Part shown: piece by piece, positions 25,844 through 33,969 of the stretch
How positions within the stretch are numbered: position 1 is the first letter of the stretch
Layout of the letters: each line of letters begins with the position of its first letter
Assembly: GCA_028280455.1 (NCBI GenBank)
Contig: JANQLT010000240.1
Span: 1 to 58,528 of the forward strand
DNA length: 58,528 nucleotides
Direction of reading: 5' to 3'
Source of the DNA: Kiloniellales bacterium
GTDB lineage: Bacteria > Pseudomonadota > Alphaproteobacteria > Kiloniellales > JAKSDN01
Translations under genes and position numbers: made by a program
The notes under the pieces: generated by a model
What the model saw: the letters and a program-made list of their open reading frames with translations, nothing else
What the model was told of the DNA's origin: nothing
The model's database searches: none

Positions 25844-27154
25844 CTAGCCGGGGCCGGGTCGCATGTTCTCGGGCAGGTAGGTGGCGAGCTCCGGAAACAC
25901 CACCAGGATTCCGACCATCAGCACCATCAGGAGGAACATCGGCAGGGCCGTCTTGGCGATGTAGCTGATCTGGTGCTTGGTCATGCCCTGTAGAACGAAG
26001 AGGTTAAAGCCAATGGGCGGGGTGATCTGCGCCATCTCGACCACGACGACGATGAAGATGCCGAACCAGATCACGTCGATACCGGCCTGCCGGATCATCG
26101 GCTCGACCACCGCCATAGTCAGAACGACCGAGGAGATGCCGTCCAGGAAGCAGCCGATGATGATGTAGAAGATCATCAGGGCGAAGATCAGGACGTAGGG
26201 CGAGAGCTCCAGGGAATCGATCCAGGCGGCCAGGTTGCGCGGCAGACCGGTGAAGCCCATGGAGAGCGACAGGAAGGCGGCCCCGGCGAGGATCAGGGCG
26301 ATCATGCAGGAGGTCCGGGTCGCGCCGAGCAGGCTCTCCATGAAGGTGTGGCGGCTGAGCGAGCCCTGGGCGGCGGCCAGCACCAGGGCGCCGATGACGC
26401 CGAAGGCGGCCGCCTCGGTCGCGGTGGCGATGCCGAGATACATGGAGCCGATGACGAAGAGCACCAGGATGATCACCGGGATCAGGAACCGCGCCTCGGC
26501 GATGCGCTGGCCGAGGGTCATCGGCGGCTCCGGCGGCGGCACCTCCTTCTTGCGCACGAAGGACCAGACGGCGACGTAGCCCATGAACAGGCTGGCCAGC
26601 ACAATGCCGGGCAGCACGCCGGCGATGAACAGCTTGGAGATCGACTCGTTGATGGTCACGCCGTAGACGATCAGGGTCAGCGACGGCGGGATCATCAGGC
26701 CGAGCGTCGCCGCGCCGGCCAGGGTGCCGATGATCATGTGCTCCGGGTAGTTGCGCTTGCGCAGCTCCGGGATCGACATCTTGCCGACCGTGGTCAGGGT
26801 CGCCGCCGAGGAGCCGGAGACCGCGGCGAAGATCGTGCAGCCGACGATGTTGGTGTGCAGCAGGCGGCCCGGCAGGCGCGCCATCCAGGGCGCCAGGCCG
26901 CGGAACATGTCCTCGGAGAGGCGCGTGCGGTAGAGGATCTCGCCCATCCAGATGAACAGCGGCAGGGCCGTCAGGGTCCAGCTCGACGACGAGGTCCAGA
27001 TCGTCGTGATCATGGCGTCGCCGGCCGGCCGCGTGGTGAAGAGCTCCATGCCGATCCAGGCGACGCCGAGCAGGGCGAGCCCGACCCAGACGCCGGTGCC
27101 GAGCAGCAGGAACAGCGAGAAGAGAAAGATCCCGGTGAGTGCGAAGCCTTCCAT
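25844..27154 (-). CDS. TRAP transporter large permease (DctM family)
   Basis: A 436-residue inner-membrane protein with about twelve helices. SGSSAATLTTVGKMSIPELR (residues about 115-135) is the conserved DctM substrate/ion region, and GCFLDGISSVVLTMAVVEP is its C-terminal counterpart. QITPPIGFNLFVLQG is another family mark. It works with the small DctQ-type membrane subunit and the periplasmic DctP-type protein encoded upstream to import an organic acid by sodium-coupled transport. A 150-base gap with no gene follows. Confidence 0.92.
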   Translation of the reverse strand: MEGFALTGIFLFSLFLLLGTGVWVGLALLGVAWIGMELFTTRPAGDAMITTIWTSSSSWTLTALPLFIWMGEILYRTRLSEDMFRGLAPWMARLPGRLLHTNIVGCTIFAAVSGSSAATLTTVGKMSIPELRKRNYPEHMIIGTLAGAATLGLMIPPSLTLIVYGVTINESISKLFIAGVLPGIVLASLFMGYVAVWSFVRKKEVPPPEPPMTLGQRIAEARFLIPVIILVLFVIGSMYLGIATATEAAAFGVIGALVLAAAQGSLSRHTFMESLLGATRTSCMIALILAGAAFLSLSMGFTGLPRNLAAWIDSLELSPYVLIFALMIFYIIIGCFLDGISSVVLTMAVVEPMIRQAGIDVIWFGIFIVVVVEMAQITPPIGFNLFVLQGMTKHQISYIAKTALPMFLLMVLMVGILVVFPELATYLPENMRPGPG

Positions 27155-27178
27155 GGCGTTTCGTCCCCTACCCGCCCG

Positions 27179-27712
27179 TCACTCGGTGTGATGGTCCTCG
27201 GCGGACTCGTCGCCGAGCGCCGGCATGCCGCCGAAGAGGATGCGCAGGAAGTGATCGACCAGGGCGATGGCCAGGACCGTGGTGCCGATCGACATGGTGA
27301 GCTGCGGCACCCAGATCGGCGAGGCGTCCTGGCCCTGGGAGATGTCGTTGAGCTTGTAGGACCAGTAGGTCGCCTTGATCGCGTAGTAGGCGAAGTAGCT
27401 CGCCGCGGCCGCGCCGACGCCGAAGCACCAGAGCTCGCCCAGGCGCCGCTTGTCGCCCATGCGGTTCAGGAACAGCGTCACCCGGATGTGCGCACCGTGG
27501 TTCAGGGCATAGGCGAAGGCCAGGAAGGAGGCGCCCGCCATGAAGTAGCCGGCGTAGTCGGTCGCGCCGGGGAAGGTCGTTCCCGTCCAGCGGGCGACCA
27601 TCTGCGCGACGATGGTCAGCAGAATCAGGATCAGGAAGACCGCCGCGATGCCGCCGCAGACGTTATAGAGCCGATCGAGGATCGGCCTGAGACCTCGTCC
27701 CAGCGCTCTCAT
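27179..27712 (-). CDS. TRAP transporter small permease (DctQ family)
   Basis: A 177-residue membrane protein with four predicted helices, including IAAVFLILILLTIVAQMVAR near the N-terminus and TTVLAIALVDHFLRILFGG near the C-terminus. FPGATDYAGYFMAGASFLAF and HGAHIRVTLFL match the DctQ pattern (R-V near helix 3). It ends 24 bases before the large permease gene. The C-terminal tail is acidic (DESAEDHHTE). Confidence 0.9.
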   Translation of the reverse strand: MRALGRGLRPILDRLYNVCGGIAAVFLILILLTIVAQMVARWTGTTFPGATDYAGYFMAGASFLAFAYALNHGAHIRVTLFLNRMGDKRRLGELWCFGVGAAAASYFAYYAIKATYWSYKLNDISQGQDASPIWVPQLTMSIGTTVLAIALVDHFLRILFGGMPALGDESAEDHHTE

Positions 27713-27749
27713 GTCCCGACATCCCCCCGGATCGCCGGTTCCAAAAAGC

Positions 27750-27920
27750 TAGCAGGCTGCTGAAAAAGTCCTGCGCCCTTGCCCACGGTCATCCTTCGTC
27801 AGGCTCAGGATGAGGTGAAACAACTGAAGAAGCTCACCCTCACCCTGAGCCTCCTCATCCCGAGCTTGTCGAGGGACGAAGGGCGAGGGTGGCCGCTCGC
27901 AGTTCTTCAGCGGCCTGCTA
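27750..27920. mobile_element. MITE/REP-like non-coding element
   Basis: The ends are inverted repeats: TAGCAGGCTGCTGAAAAAGT on the left and, read inverted from the right, TAGCAGGCCGCTGAAGAACT (17 of 20 positions agree). The interior has CCTTCGTCAGGCTCAGGATG and, inverted, CCTGAGCCTCCTCATCC and GAGGGACGAAGGG. The same core occurs at 8084-8140. It encodes no protein and separates the DctP-type gene from the DctQ-type gene. Confidence 0.75.
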
Positions 27921-27924
27921 GAGC

Positions 27925-27960
27925 GGCCGCGGGCCGGACGCCTCGGTCCGGCCCGCGGCC
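27925..27960 (-). terminator. Strong hairpin after DctP-type gene
   Basis: Perfect 15-base stem (27925-27939 with 27946-27960, arm GGCCGCGGGCCGGAC) and a six-base loop, about 20 bases past the stop of the DctP-type gene. No U-tract follows, so it may stabilise or partly terminate the transcript rather than act as a classical terminator. Excess DctP over DctQM would be the expected result. Confidence 0.65.
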
Positions 27961-27981
27961 GAAGCCTCACATTGCCTTGCG

Positions 27982-28992
27982 TCACATCGCCTTGAAGGAC
28001 TCGATGATGGCCTTGCCGTCGTCGCCGGTGCCGCCGAGCCATTCCTCGGTCATGGTCGCGCCGATGCCCTCGAGGTCCTTGCGGAGCTGGTCGCCGGCCG
28101 GCTGCACGGCCATGCCGTTGGCGGCGAGCTGCGCCATGTACCAGTCGGTGAGCTGCTGCGACTTGGTCGTGCCGGCCAGCTCGGCGAGCTTCGCCAGGCC
28201 GGTGACGATGTTGCGGGTCGACTCGTCGAGCGACTCCCAGGCGTCCTTGTTGGCCATCACGTAGTTGCGCGGCAGCCAGGCATTGACCTCGTAGAAGTGG
28301 GTCAGATGCTCCCAGACCTTCCTGTCGTAGCCGGTCGAGCCGGAGGAGACGAAGGACTCGGCGACGCCCGTGGCCAGCGCCTGGGACAGCTCGGCCGCCT
28401 CGATCTGCACCGGCTGCATGCCGGCCAGCTCGGCGAGCCGCGCGGTGGCCGAGTTGTAGGCGCGGAACTTGAGGCCCTCCATGTCGCCCAGCGCGTTGAC
28501 CTCCTTCTTGAAGTAGAGGCCCTGCGGCGGCCAGGGCACGGCGTAGAGCAGCACCAGGTTCTGCTTGTCGAGGACCTTCTCGATGGTCGGCCGCGCCGCC
28601 TTCCAGAGCTTCTCGGAGTCCTCGAAGGAGGTCGCCAGGAAGGGCACGGAGTCGAAGCCGAACAGCAGGTCCTCGTTCTGGTGCGCCGAGAGCAGCCGCT
28701 CGCCGATCGGCGCCTGGCCGGTCTGCACGGCGCGCTTGATCTCGTTGCCCTTGAACAGCGAGCCGCCGCCGTGGACGACGATCTCCAGCTCTCCGCCGGT
28801 GGCGATGTTGACCGCCTCGGCGAAGGCCTTGCCGTTCTGGGTGTGGAAGTTGCTGTCGGCGTAGGCCATGGGCATGTCCCACTTCTCGCCCGCCGCCGCG
28901 CCCGTCGCCAAAAGCGCGAGCGAAGCCGCCCCGAGACCTGCCGCAACGAGCTTCGCCGCAACGGTCCGTGATCGAGCAACTGTCTTGAGCAT
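27982..28992 (-). CDS. TRAP transporter substrate-binding protein (DctP family)
   Basis: A 336-residue periplasmic protein from the ATG at 28992, which has an AGGAGG site; the frame is open to 29088 but the extra residues look non-coding. The signal peptide ends near ATGAAA-GEK. FRAYNSATARLAELAGMQPV carries the conserved arginine that holds a carboxylate, and AYADSNFHTQNGKAFAEAV is the N-terminal family pattern. The ligand is probably an organic acid, but its identity cannot be read from the sequence. The DctQM-type genes lie about 270 bases downstream beyond a hairpin and a repeat. Confidence 0.9.
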   Translation of the reverse strand: MLKTVARSRTVAAKLVAAGLGAASLALLATGAAAGEKWDMPMAYADSNFHTQNGKAFAEAVNIATGGELEIVVHGGGSLFKGNEIKRAVQTGQAPIGERLLSAHQNEDLLFGFDSVPFLATSFEDSEKLWKAARPTIEKVLDKQNLVLLYAVPWPPQGLYFKKEVNALGDMEGLKFRAYNSATARLAELAGMQPVQIEAAELSQALATGVAESFVSSGSTGYDRKVWEHLTHFYEVNAWLPRNYVMANKDAWESLDESTRNIVTGLAKLAELAGTTKSQQLTDWYMAQLAANGMAVQPAGDQLRKDLEGIGATMTEEWLGGTGDDGKAIIESFKAM

Positions 28993-29221
28993 CCCTGCCT
29001 CCTGTTCTGGCTTTCTGTTATCGGTCACCGCCTTGCGGTTGCGGTGTCCTTGGCCATGACACCTACGTGAAGCCGCCCAGGCGCGCAATAGCCCTACATC
29101 GGACTAGGCTACCCATTCGCCCCGCGCTGCCGCAGCCTCGTGCAGCGGCCGGGTGCTGCCCCCTGCCCCAAAGCCGTGTATAGAGACCTCTCGAACCTGG
29201 CCTCGGCGAGGGCCCGCGCCC

Positions 29222-30001
29222 ATGAGCGACCCGCATCTCGGCAACCGGCTCACCAACCAGCCCGGCGCGGCGCGCGGCGGCAAGACCGTCTACGGCGCGG
29301 CCGTCGGCATCCTCATGCTGGAGACCCGCTTCCCGCGGATCCAGGGCGACATGGGCAACGCCATGACCTGGCCCTTCCCGGTCGCCTACCGCGTGGTGCG
29401 CGGCGCCTCGCCGGACCACGTCGTGCGGCGCCGGGCCGAGGGCCTGCTGGAGCGCTTCGTCGAGGCCGGCCGCGACCTGGTCGATCAGGGCGCCGACGGC
29501 ATCACCACGACCTGCGGTTTCCTGTCGCTGTTCCAGGGCGACCTGGCCGCGGCCCTGTCGGTGCCGGTGGCGACCTCCTCGCTGATGCAGGCGCCGCTGA
29601 TCGAGCGGCTGCTGCCGCCGGGGCGCCGGGTCGGCATCGTCACGATCTGCGCCGCCGCCCTGTCGCCCGAGCACCTGGCGGCGGCCGGCGTCGACGCCGA
29701 GACGCCGGTGGTCGGCACCGACGCGGGCGAAGCCTTCAGCCGCGCCATCCTCGACGACGAGCCCAGCCTCGACGTCGAGGCGGCGCGCCGCGACCTGCTC
29801 GCCGCCGGCGCCGAGCTGACCGGGCGGCATCCCGACGTCGGCGCGATCCTGCTCGAGTGCACCAACATGATGCCCTACGCCGCCGACCTGCGCGCCGCCA
29901 CCGGCCTGCCGGTCTACTCCATCTACAGCTTCGTGCAGTGGTTCCAGGCCGGCCTGCTGCCGCGCCGCTTCCCGCCCGGCCTCGACGACCCGCGGCTCTG
30001 A
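29222..30001 (+). CDS. Asp/Glu/hydantoin racemase-like protein
   Basis: About 259 residues from the ATG at 29222. The cysteine pair typical of this superfamily is visible: GITTTCGFLSLFQ near residue 95 and ILLECTNMMPYA near residue 215. GNAMTWPFPVAYRVVRGASP lies in the N-terminal half. Members racemise acidic amino acids or hydantoins or decarboxylate malonates by a two-cysteine mechanism. It is divergent from the TRAP operon and 25 bases upstream of a methyltransferase gene, so it may process the TRAP substrate. The specific reaction is unknown. An upstream in-frame ATG at 29153 is less likely. Confidence 0.8.
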   Translation: MSDPHLGNRLTNQPGAARGGKTVYGAAVGILMLETRFPRIQGDMGNAMTWPFPVAYRVVRGASPDHVVRRRAEGLLERFVEAGRDLVDQGADGITTTCGFLSLFQGDLAAALSVPVATSSLMQAPLIERLLPPGRRVGIVTICAAALSPEHLAAAGVDAETPVVGTDAGEAFSRAILDDEPSLDVEAARRDLLAAGAELTGRHPDVGAILLECTNMMPYAADLRAATGLPVYSIYSFVQWFQAGLLPRRFPPGLDDPRL

Positions 30002-30026
30002 GCGGCTGCCAGAGAGACGAGACGCC

Positions 30027-30857
30027 ATGACCGACGACGCCACGATCGCCGATCACTACACCAGCGGACAGCTCCTCGAGCGCCTGGAAGCCGCCCTGCG
30101 GGACGACGGCGTCGATCCCAAGCGGCCGACGATCGAGGCCCTGGCGCCCCACGACCAGTTCCACGGCCGCGGCATGGAAGCGACCCTCGAGCTGGCCGAG
30201 GGACTCGAGGTCTCGGCGGAGGATCACCTGCTCGACGTCGGCAGCGGCATCGGCGGCCCGGCGCGCTTCCTGGCGGACCGCTTCGGCTGCCGGGTCACCG
30301 GCATCGACCTGACCCGGGAGTTCTGCGACGTCGCCCGGCATATCACCGGCCTGCTCGGGCTGGAGAGCCGGGTGGCCTTCGAGCAAGGCAACGCCCTCGC
30401 CATGCCGTTCGAGGCGGCACGCTTCGACGGCGCCTATTCGATGAACGTCTCCATGAACATCGCCGACAAGGCCGCGCTCTACGGCGAGATCCACCGGGTG
30501 CTCAAGCCCGGCGGCTGGCTGGCGCTCTCGGAAGTCGCGCAAGGCCCGGCCGGCGCGCTGACCTACCCGACGCCCTGGGCGCGGACCGCGGACTCCAGCT
30601 TCCTGTCGACGCCGGAGGAGACGCGCAGCGGCCTGGAGGCCGCCGGCTTCACGGTCGAGCGCTGGCGCGACACCAAGCAGGCGGCCCTCGACTTCGGCGC
30701 CCGCAGCCGGGCGCTGGTCGAGCGCGGCGAGAAGCCGCCGCACCGCTCGGTGTTCCTGATGCACGGCGCGCTCGGCCCCGAGGTCATGGCCAACGTCGCG
30801 CGCGGCCTGAACGAGGACAAGATCATCCCGATCGAGGTCTTCTGCCGAAAGGCCTGA
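30027..30857 (+). CDS. SAM-dependent class I methyltransferase
   Basis: A 276-residue cytosolic methyltransferase. The SAM motif is LLDVGSGIGGPARFLADRFG (about residues 69-88), followed by GIDLTREFCDVA and the post-motif NALAMPFEAARFDGAYS. HRVLKPGGWLALSEV is motif III. The N-terminal AIADHYTSGQLLERLEAAL resembles small-molecule methyltransferases of the sarcosine/dimethylglycine and UbiE-like groups. It follows the racemase-like gene by 25 bases and probably shares its transcript. The substrate is not known. Confidence 0.85.
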   Translation: MTDDATIADHYTSGQLLERLEAALRDDGVDPKRPTIEALAPHDQFHGRGMEATLELAEGLEVSAEDHLLDVGSGIGGPARFLADRFGCRVTGIDLTREFCDVARHITGLLGLESRVAFEQGNALAMPFEAARFDGAYSMNVSMNIADKAALYGEIHRVLKPGGWLALSEVAQGPAGALTYPTPWARTADSSFLSTPEETRSGLEAAGFTVERWRDTKQAALDFGARSRALVERGEKPPHRSVFLMHGALGPEVMANVARGLNEDKIIPIEVFCRKA

Positions 30858-30900
30858 CGGCGCTCCCTCGGAGCTTGCCTTCATCAAACCCATTCATGTC

Positions 30901-30986
30901 ATGCTCGGGCTTGACCCGAGCATCCATTTCTAGGCGCGCAGGTTCGTGCCAACGGATCGATGGACCCTCGGGTCAAGCCCGAGGGT
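30901..30986. repeat. REP-like pair of inverted hairpins
   Basis: Two perfect 9-bp-stem hairpins, 30901-30923 (ATGCTCGGG, loop CTTGA) and 30964-30986 (ACCCTCGGG, loop TCAAG), are inverted copies of each other. It lies between the convergent methyltransferase and TPR genes and could terminate or protect both transcripts. Confidence 0.85.
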
Positions 30987-31024
30987 GACTAGATTGGGGT
31001 TCCTCGGTGCAGAAAACCGCCGCC

Positions 31025-31570
31025 TCAGAACATCTCCTCGAATTCCTCGAAGCGCGCTTGCCAGGTCGGCGCCGAGGAGTCGATTCGGCGGGCGCGCTCC
31101 AGGTCGGCGCGCGCCTTGTCCTGGTCGCCGAGCAGCCAGAAGGCCAGGGCGCGGCTGTCGAGGATCTCGGGCTGGTCGGGCAGCAGCTGGAGCGCGCGGT
31201 TGCAGTCCTCCAGGGCCTCCTCGGCCTGGCGGAGCTGACCGTAGCTCCAGCAGCGGTTGTTGTAGGCCCAGGCATGGTTGGGATTGAGCCGGATCGCGTC
31301 GGAATAGTCCCTGATGGCCTGATAGTGGTTGCCCTTGGCGGAATAGGCGATGCCGAGGCGGACGAAGACCTGCGAGATGACCTCCTCCGGCAGGCTCTCG
31401 TCGTCCAGGCAGAGCAGGTACTGGTCGATCGCCAGGTCGTAGTCCTGGGCGTCGAGCGCGGCTCCGGCCGCCTGACAGGACTCCGGTATGGTCGCCCTGC
31501 GATCACCGAGAAAGGTGAAGAGACCGAGGGCGGCGGCGAGCAGCAGTGCGAGCAGGAGCCAACGCGGCAC
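31025..31570 (-). CDS. Membrane-anchored TPR protein
   Basis: About 181 residues from a GTG at 31570 with an AAAGGT site. One N-terminal membrane helix (WLLLALLLAAALGLFTFL) is followed by tetratricopeptide repeats: ALDAQDYDLAIDQYLLCL, AYSAKGNHYQAIRDYSDAI, and AYNNRCWSYGQLRQAEEALE. The frame extends upstream to 31885 but lacks protein-like sequence there. TPR proteins mediate protein contacts; here they would face the periplasm. No partner is suggested by the neighbours. Confidence 0.75.
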   Translation of the reverse strand: MPRWLLLALLLAAALGLFTFLGDRRATIPESCQAAGAALDAQDYDLAIDQYLLCLDDESLPEEVISQVFVRLGIAYSAKGNHYQAIRDYSDAIRLNPNHAWAYNNRCWSYGQLRQAEEALEDCNRALQLLPDQPEILDSRALAFWLLGDQDKARADLERARRIDSSAPTWQARFEEFEEMF

Positions 31571-31826
31571 GTCATGACCTTTCGCGATGTCCGGGCTTTG
31601 CCGGCCCGGGGAGAACAGCCGCCAGAGACTAAAGAAGAGCGGCGCGCGAAGCCACGCCGAGTGGCCTCCGAGCCCGGCGAATGTGACAGAAACCCTGTCT
31701 TCCTTGTGACATATGGGGCCACTAGGTCCTTTGGGCCAATCCCGGCCTTGGTCGACTCCCGCTGCCGCCACTACCATCACCTCCGGTTGTCGATTTGGCG
31801 TTGTTGTCATGCGGGGGGCGGAACGG

Positions 31827-32681
31827 ATGAAGCGGATTCTCGGCGCGCTCGCGGCTTGCGGCCTGACCTGCCTGGCGGCCGGCACGGCAAGCGCCTTGGA
31901 GCTGACCTTCCTGAACAGCTACGGCTTCGAGAATCCGCACGGGCTCGAGTTCGACCCGACCGACAACTCGCTCTGGGTCTCGACCAACATCGCCGACACC
32001 TCGGGCAACGTCTTCAACGTGGACCCGGCGACCGGCGTGGTGAACAGCAGCTTCGCCGCCCCGCAGCCGATCCCCTCGGACCCCTTCACCGCGGGCATCG
32101 GCTTTCGCGGCGCGAACCTGCTGCTGACCGACGACGAGAGCAACTTCCTGGAAGTCAGCAAGGCCGGCGCCCAGATCGGCGCGTTCTTCTCCGGCCCGGA
32201 CGATGTCGAGGGCCTGGCCCCGGACAGCCGCACGGGTGGGCTGATCCTCGCCAACTCCGGCCTCGAGACGATCTCCTTCACCGATCTCGACCTCAACGTC
32301 AGCTCGATGTTCAACACCGAGCTGCTGGACCCGGCCTTCACCGATCCGCGCGGCGTCACCTACGACCCGCTGACCAGGAACGTGCTGGTGGTCGACGACA
32401 ACAACAGGCTCTACGAGGTGAGCCGCAACGGCGTGCTGCTGATGCAGCTCCCCTTCGCCAGCATCCTGACCGGCGTGCTCGGCATCGCCGAGGGCGTGAC
32501 CCTGGATCCCGTCTCCTCGATTCTCTACGTCGCCTTCGACGGCACCGGCACGGACGGCGGCCTCAGTCAGATCGTCCGCTTCAACTACGCGGGCACCCTG
32601 ATCCCCGAGCCGGGGACTCTGGCCGTCATGGTCGCGGGCCTGGCCGGACTCGCGCTGCTCCGGCGCCGCCGGCGGCCCTGA
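31827..32681 (+). CDS. PEP-CTERM sorted beta-propeller-like secreted protein
   Basis: A 284-residue exported protein. The signal peptide is MKRILGALAACGLTCLAAG. The body has repeated strands such as GLEFDPTDNSLWVST, GLAPDSRTGGLILANSG and GVTYDPLTRNVLVVDDNN, suggesting an SMP-30/NHL-like propeller of six or so blades. The C-terminus is a textbook PEP-CTERM tail: PEPGTLAVMVAGLAGLALL followed by an Arg-rich end. Such tails are cut by an exosortase (EpsH family), which is not encoded here. I chose the ATG at 31827 with a GGGCGGA site; 31809 is possible. Confidence 0.85.
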   Translation: MKRILGALAACGLTCLAAGTASALELTFLNSYGFENPHGLEFDPTDNSLWVSTNIADTSGNVFNVDPATGVVNSSFAAPQPIPSDPFTAGIGFRGANLLLTDDESNFLEVSKAGAQIGAFFSGPDDVEGLAPDSRTGGLILANSGLETISFTDLDLNVSSMFNTELLDPAFTDPRGVTYDPLTRNVLVVDDNNRLYEVSRNGVLLMQLPFASILTGVLGIAEGVTLDPVSSILYVAFDGTGTDGGLSQIVRFNYAGTLIPEPGTLAVMVAGLAGLALLRRRRRP

Positions 32682-32693
32682 ACGGCCGCGCCT

Positions 32694-33782
32694 TCAATAG
32701 CGGATCATCCGGAAGTCGAGCGCCTCGGGCCGAAAGCCCAGCAGGGTCTCGACCACCACAGAATGCACGTTGGCGCCCTTGTCGCCGTTGGTCAGCACCA
32801 GGACGGCCCGGCGCCGGCTGCGCGAGCCGTAGACGACGTGCTTGAAGCCGCTGTTGTCGCCCCATTGCCAGAACCAGTCGCCGTCGTCGCGCCGCTCCAG
32901 GCCCCAGCCGAGCGACCAGGCGAGCCGCCCCTCGATCTCGACCTGGGGCGCCAGCATGGCTTCGGCGACGGGATCGGCCTCGGCCAGCATGCGCTCCAGG
33001 AAGCGCGCGAGGTCGCTGGCCGTGCTGTGCAGGGAATAGGCGACGCCGACCTTGTGCAGGCGCCGCGGCTGGCCAGGCTCGCCCTTGTCGTCGTGCGGCA
33101 GGGCATGATCCGACTCGAACGCTTCGGCCCAGGTATAGCTTGTCGTCGCCATGCCCAGGGGCGCGAGCAGCGATCGCTGCACGATGCTCTCCATCGACTC
33201 GCCGAGCCGCCCCTCGCTGACGCGCTGCAGGTACATGAAGCCTTCGCCCGAGTAGCCGTACGCGCTGCCCGGCACGCGATGCACCCGCAGTGGCTCCGGC
33301 TCCGGCGTGAAGTGCTTCGGGCGCCAGTTCGGCAGGCCGGTCGTGTGGGACAGCACGTGACGCGCGGTGATCTGCCGGAACAGCGCCTCGTCCTCGCTGG
33401 GCAAGCGCTCGAGTCCGATGGCCAGGGGCCGGTCGAGATCGAGCGCACCGTCGAGGACCCGCTGCATCATGACATAGGCGAAGAGCGGCTTGCCGAGCGA
33501 GGCGGCCTCGAAGAGCGTCTCGGGGCCGACCGGCTCGCCGCCGCCGGCCCGGCGCAGGCCGTAGCCGCGGACCAGCGTCCGATCGGGCGCGAGGAAGACC
33601 AGGGCCGCGCCGGGCACCTTGTGCTCGGCGAGCAAGGCCGGTACCAGCGCATCGAGCCGCGCGTCCAGGGGCAGGCTTTCGTCCATGGCTTCCTTCGGCA
33701 AGGTCGAGGCCGGACTGCAGGCCGCCGCCGCAAAGAGCGCGACCGCGGCACGAAATCGAGCGATGGCTTGGATCTTCGCCAC
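32694..33782 (-). CDS. Serine hydrolase, beta-lactamase class C/esterase family
   Basis: A 362-residue protein with a GTG start. The N-terminus (ARFRAAVALFAAAACSPAS) looks like a signal, possibly a weak lipoprotein signal at the Cys. The SxxK motif is SLGK (in FEAASLGKPLFAYV), and the Tyr motif is in GSAYGYSGEGFMYLQ. SHTTGLPNW and LGWGLERRDDGDWFWQWGDN are typical of the family. These proteins are periplasmic or outer-membrane esterases, D-amino peptidases or beta-lactamases; nothing here shows antibiotic resistance. It converges with the PEP-CTERM gene, 12 bases apart. Confidence 0.85.
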   Translation of the reverse strand: MAKIQAIARFRAAVALFAAAACSPASTLPKEAMDESLPLDARLDALVPALLAEHKVPGAALVFLAPDRTLVRGYGLRRAGGGEPVGPETLFEAASLGKPLFAYVMMQRVLDGALDLDRPLAIGLERLPSEDEALFRQITARHVLSHTTGLPNWRPKHFTPEPEPLRVHRVPGSAYGYSGEGFMYLQRVSEGRLGESMESIVQRSLLAPLGMATTSYTWAEAFESDHALPHDDKGEPGQPRRLHKVGVAYSLHSTASDLARFLERMLAEADPVAEAMLAPQVEIEGRLAWSLGWGLERRDDGDWFWQWGDNSGFKHVVYGSRSRRRAVLVLTNGDKGANVHSVVVETLLGFRPEALDFRMIRY

Positions 33783-33969
33783 GCTCCTGCCGTACCACGT
33801 GCAGGCAGCCGGGCGCGAGGCCGCTCTGGCCGACTCTTCGGCATGGCTTTGACACGGCGGCGCCCTAGGCGCGCCACAATATGGGGGTCAAGTCGCGCAT
33901 CGAGCGGTATCGGGTGGGATTCGGCCATATCTATGGTGCGAAGCGGCCGTTTCTTCTAGATCTAGGGGC

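Noticed and set aside
32694..33782. Antibiotic-resistance beta-lactamase
   Set aside because: The family includes many esterases and peptidases; SxxK and Tyr motifs alone do not show beta-lactam hydrolysis.
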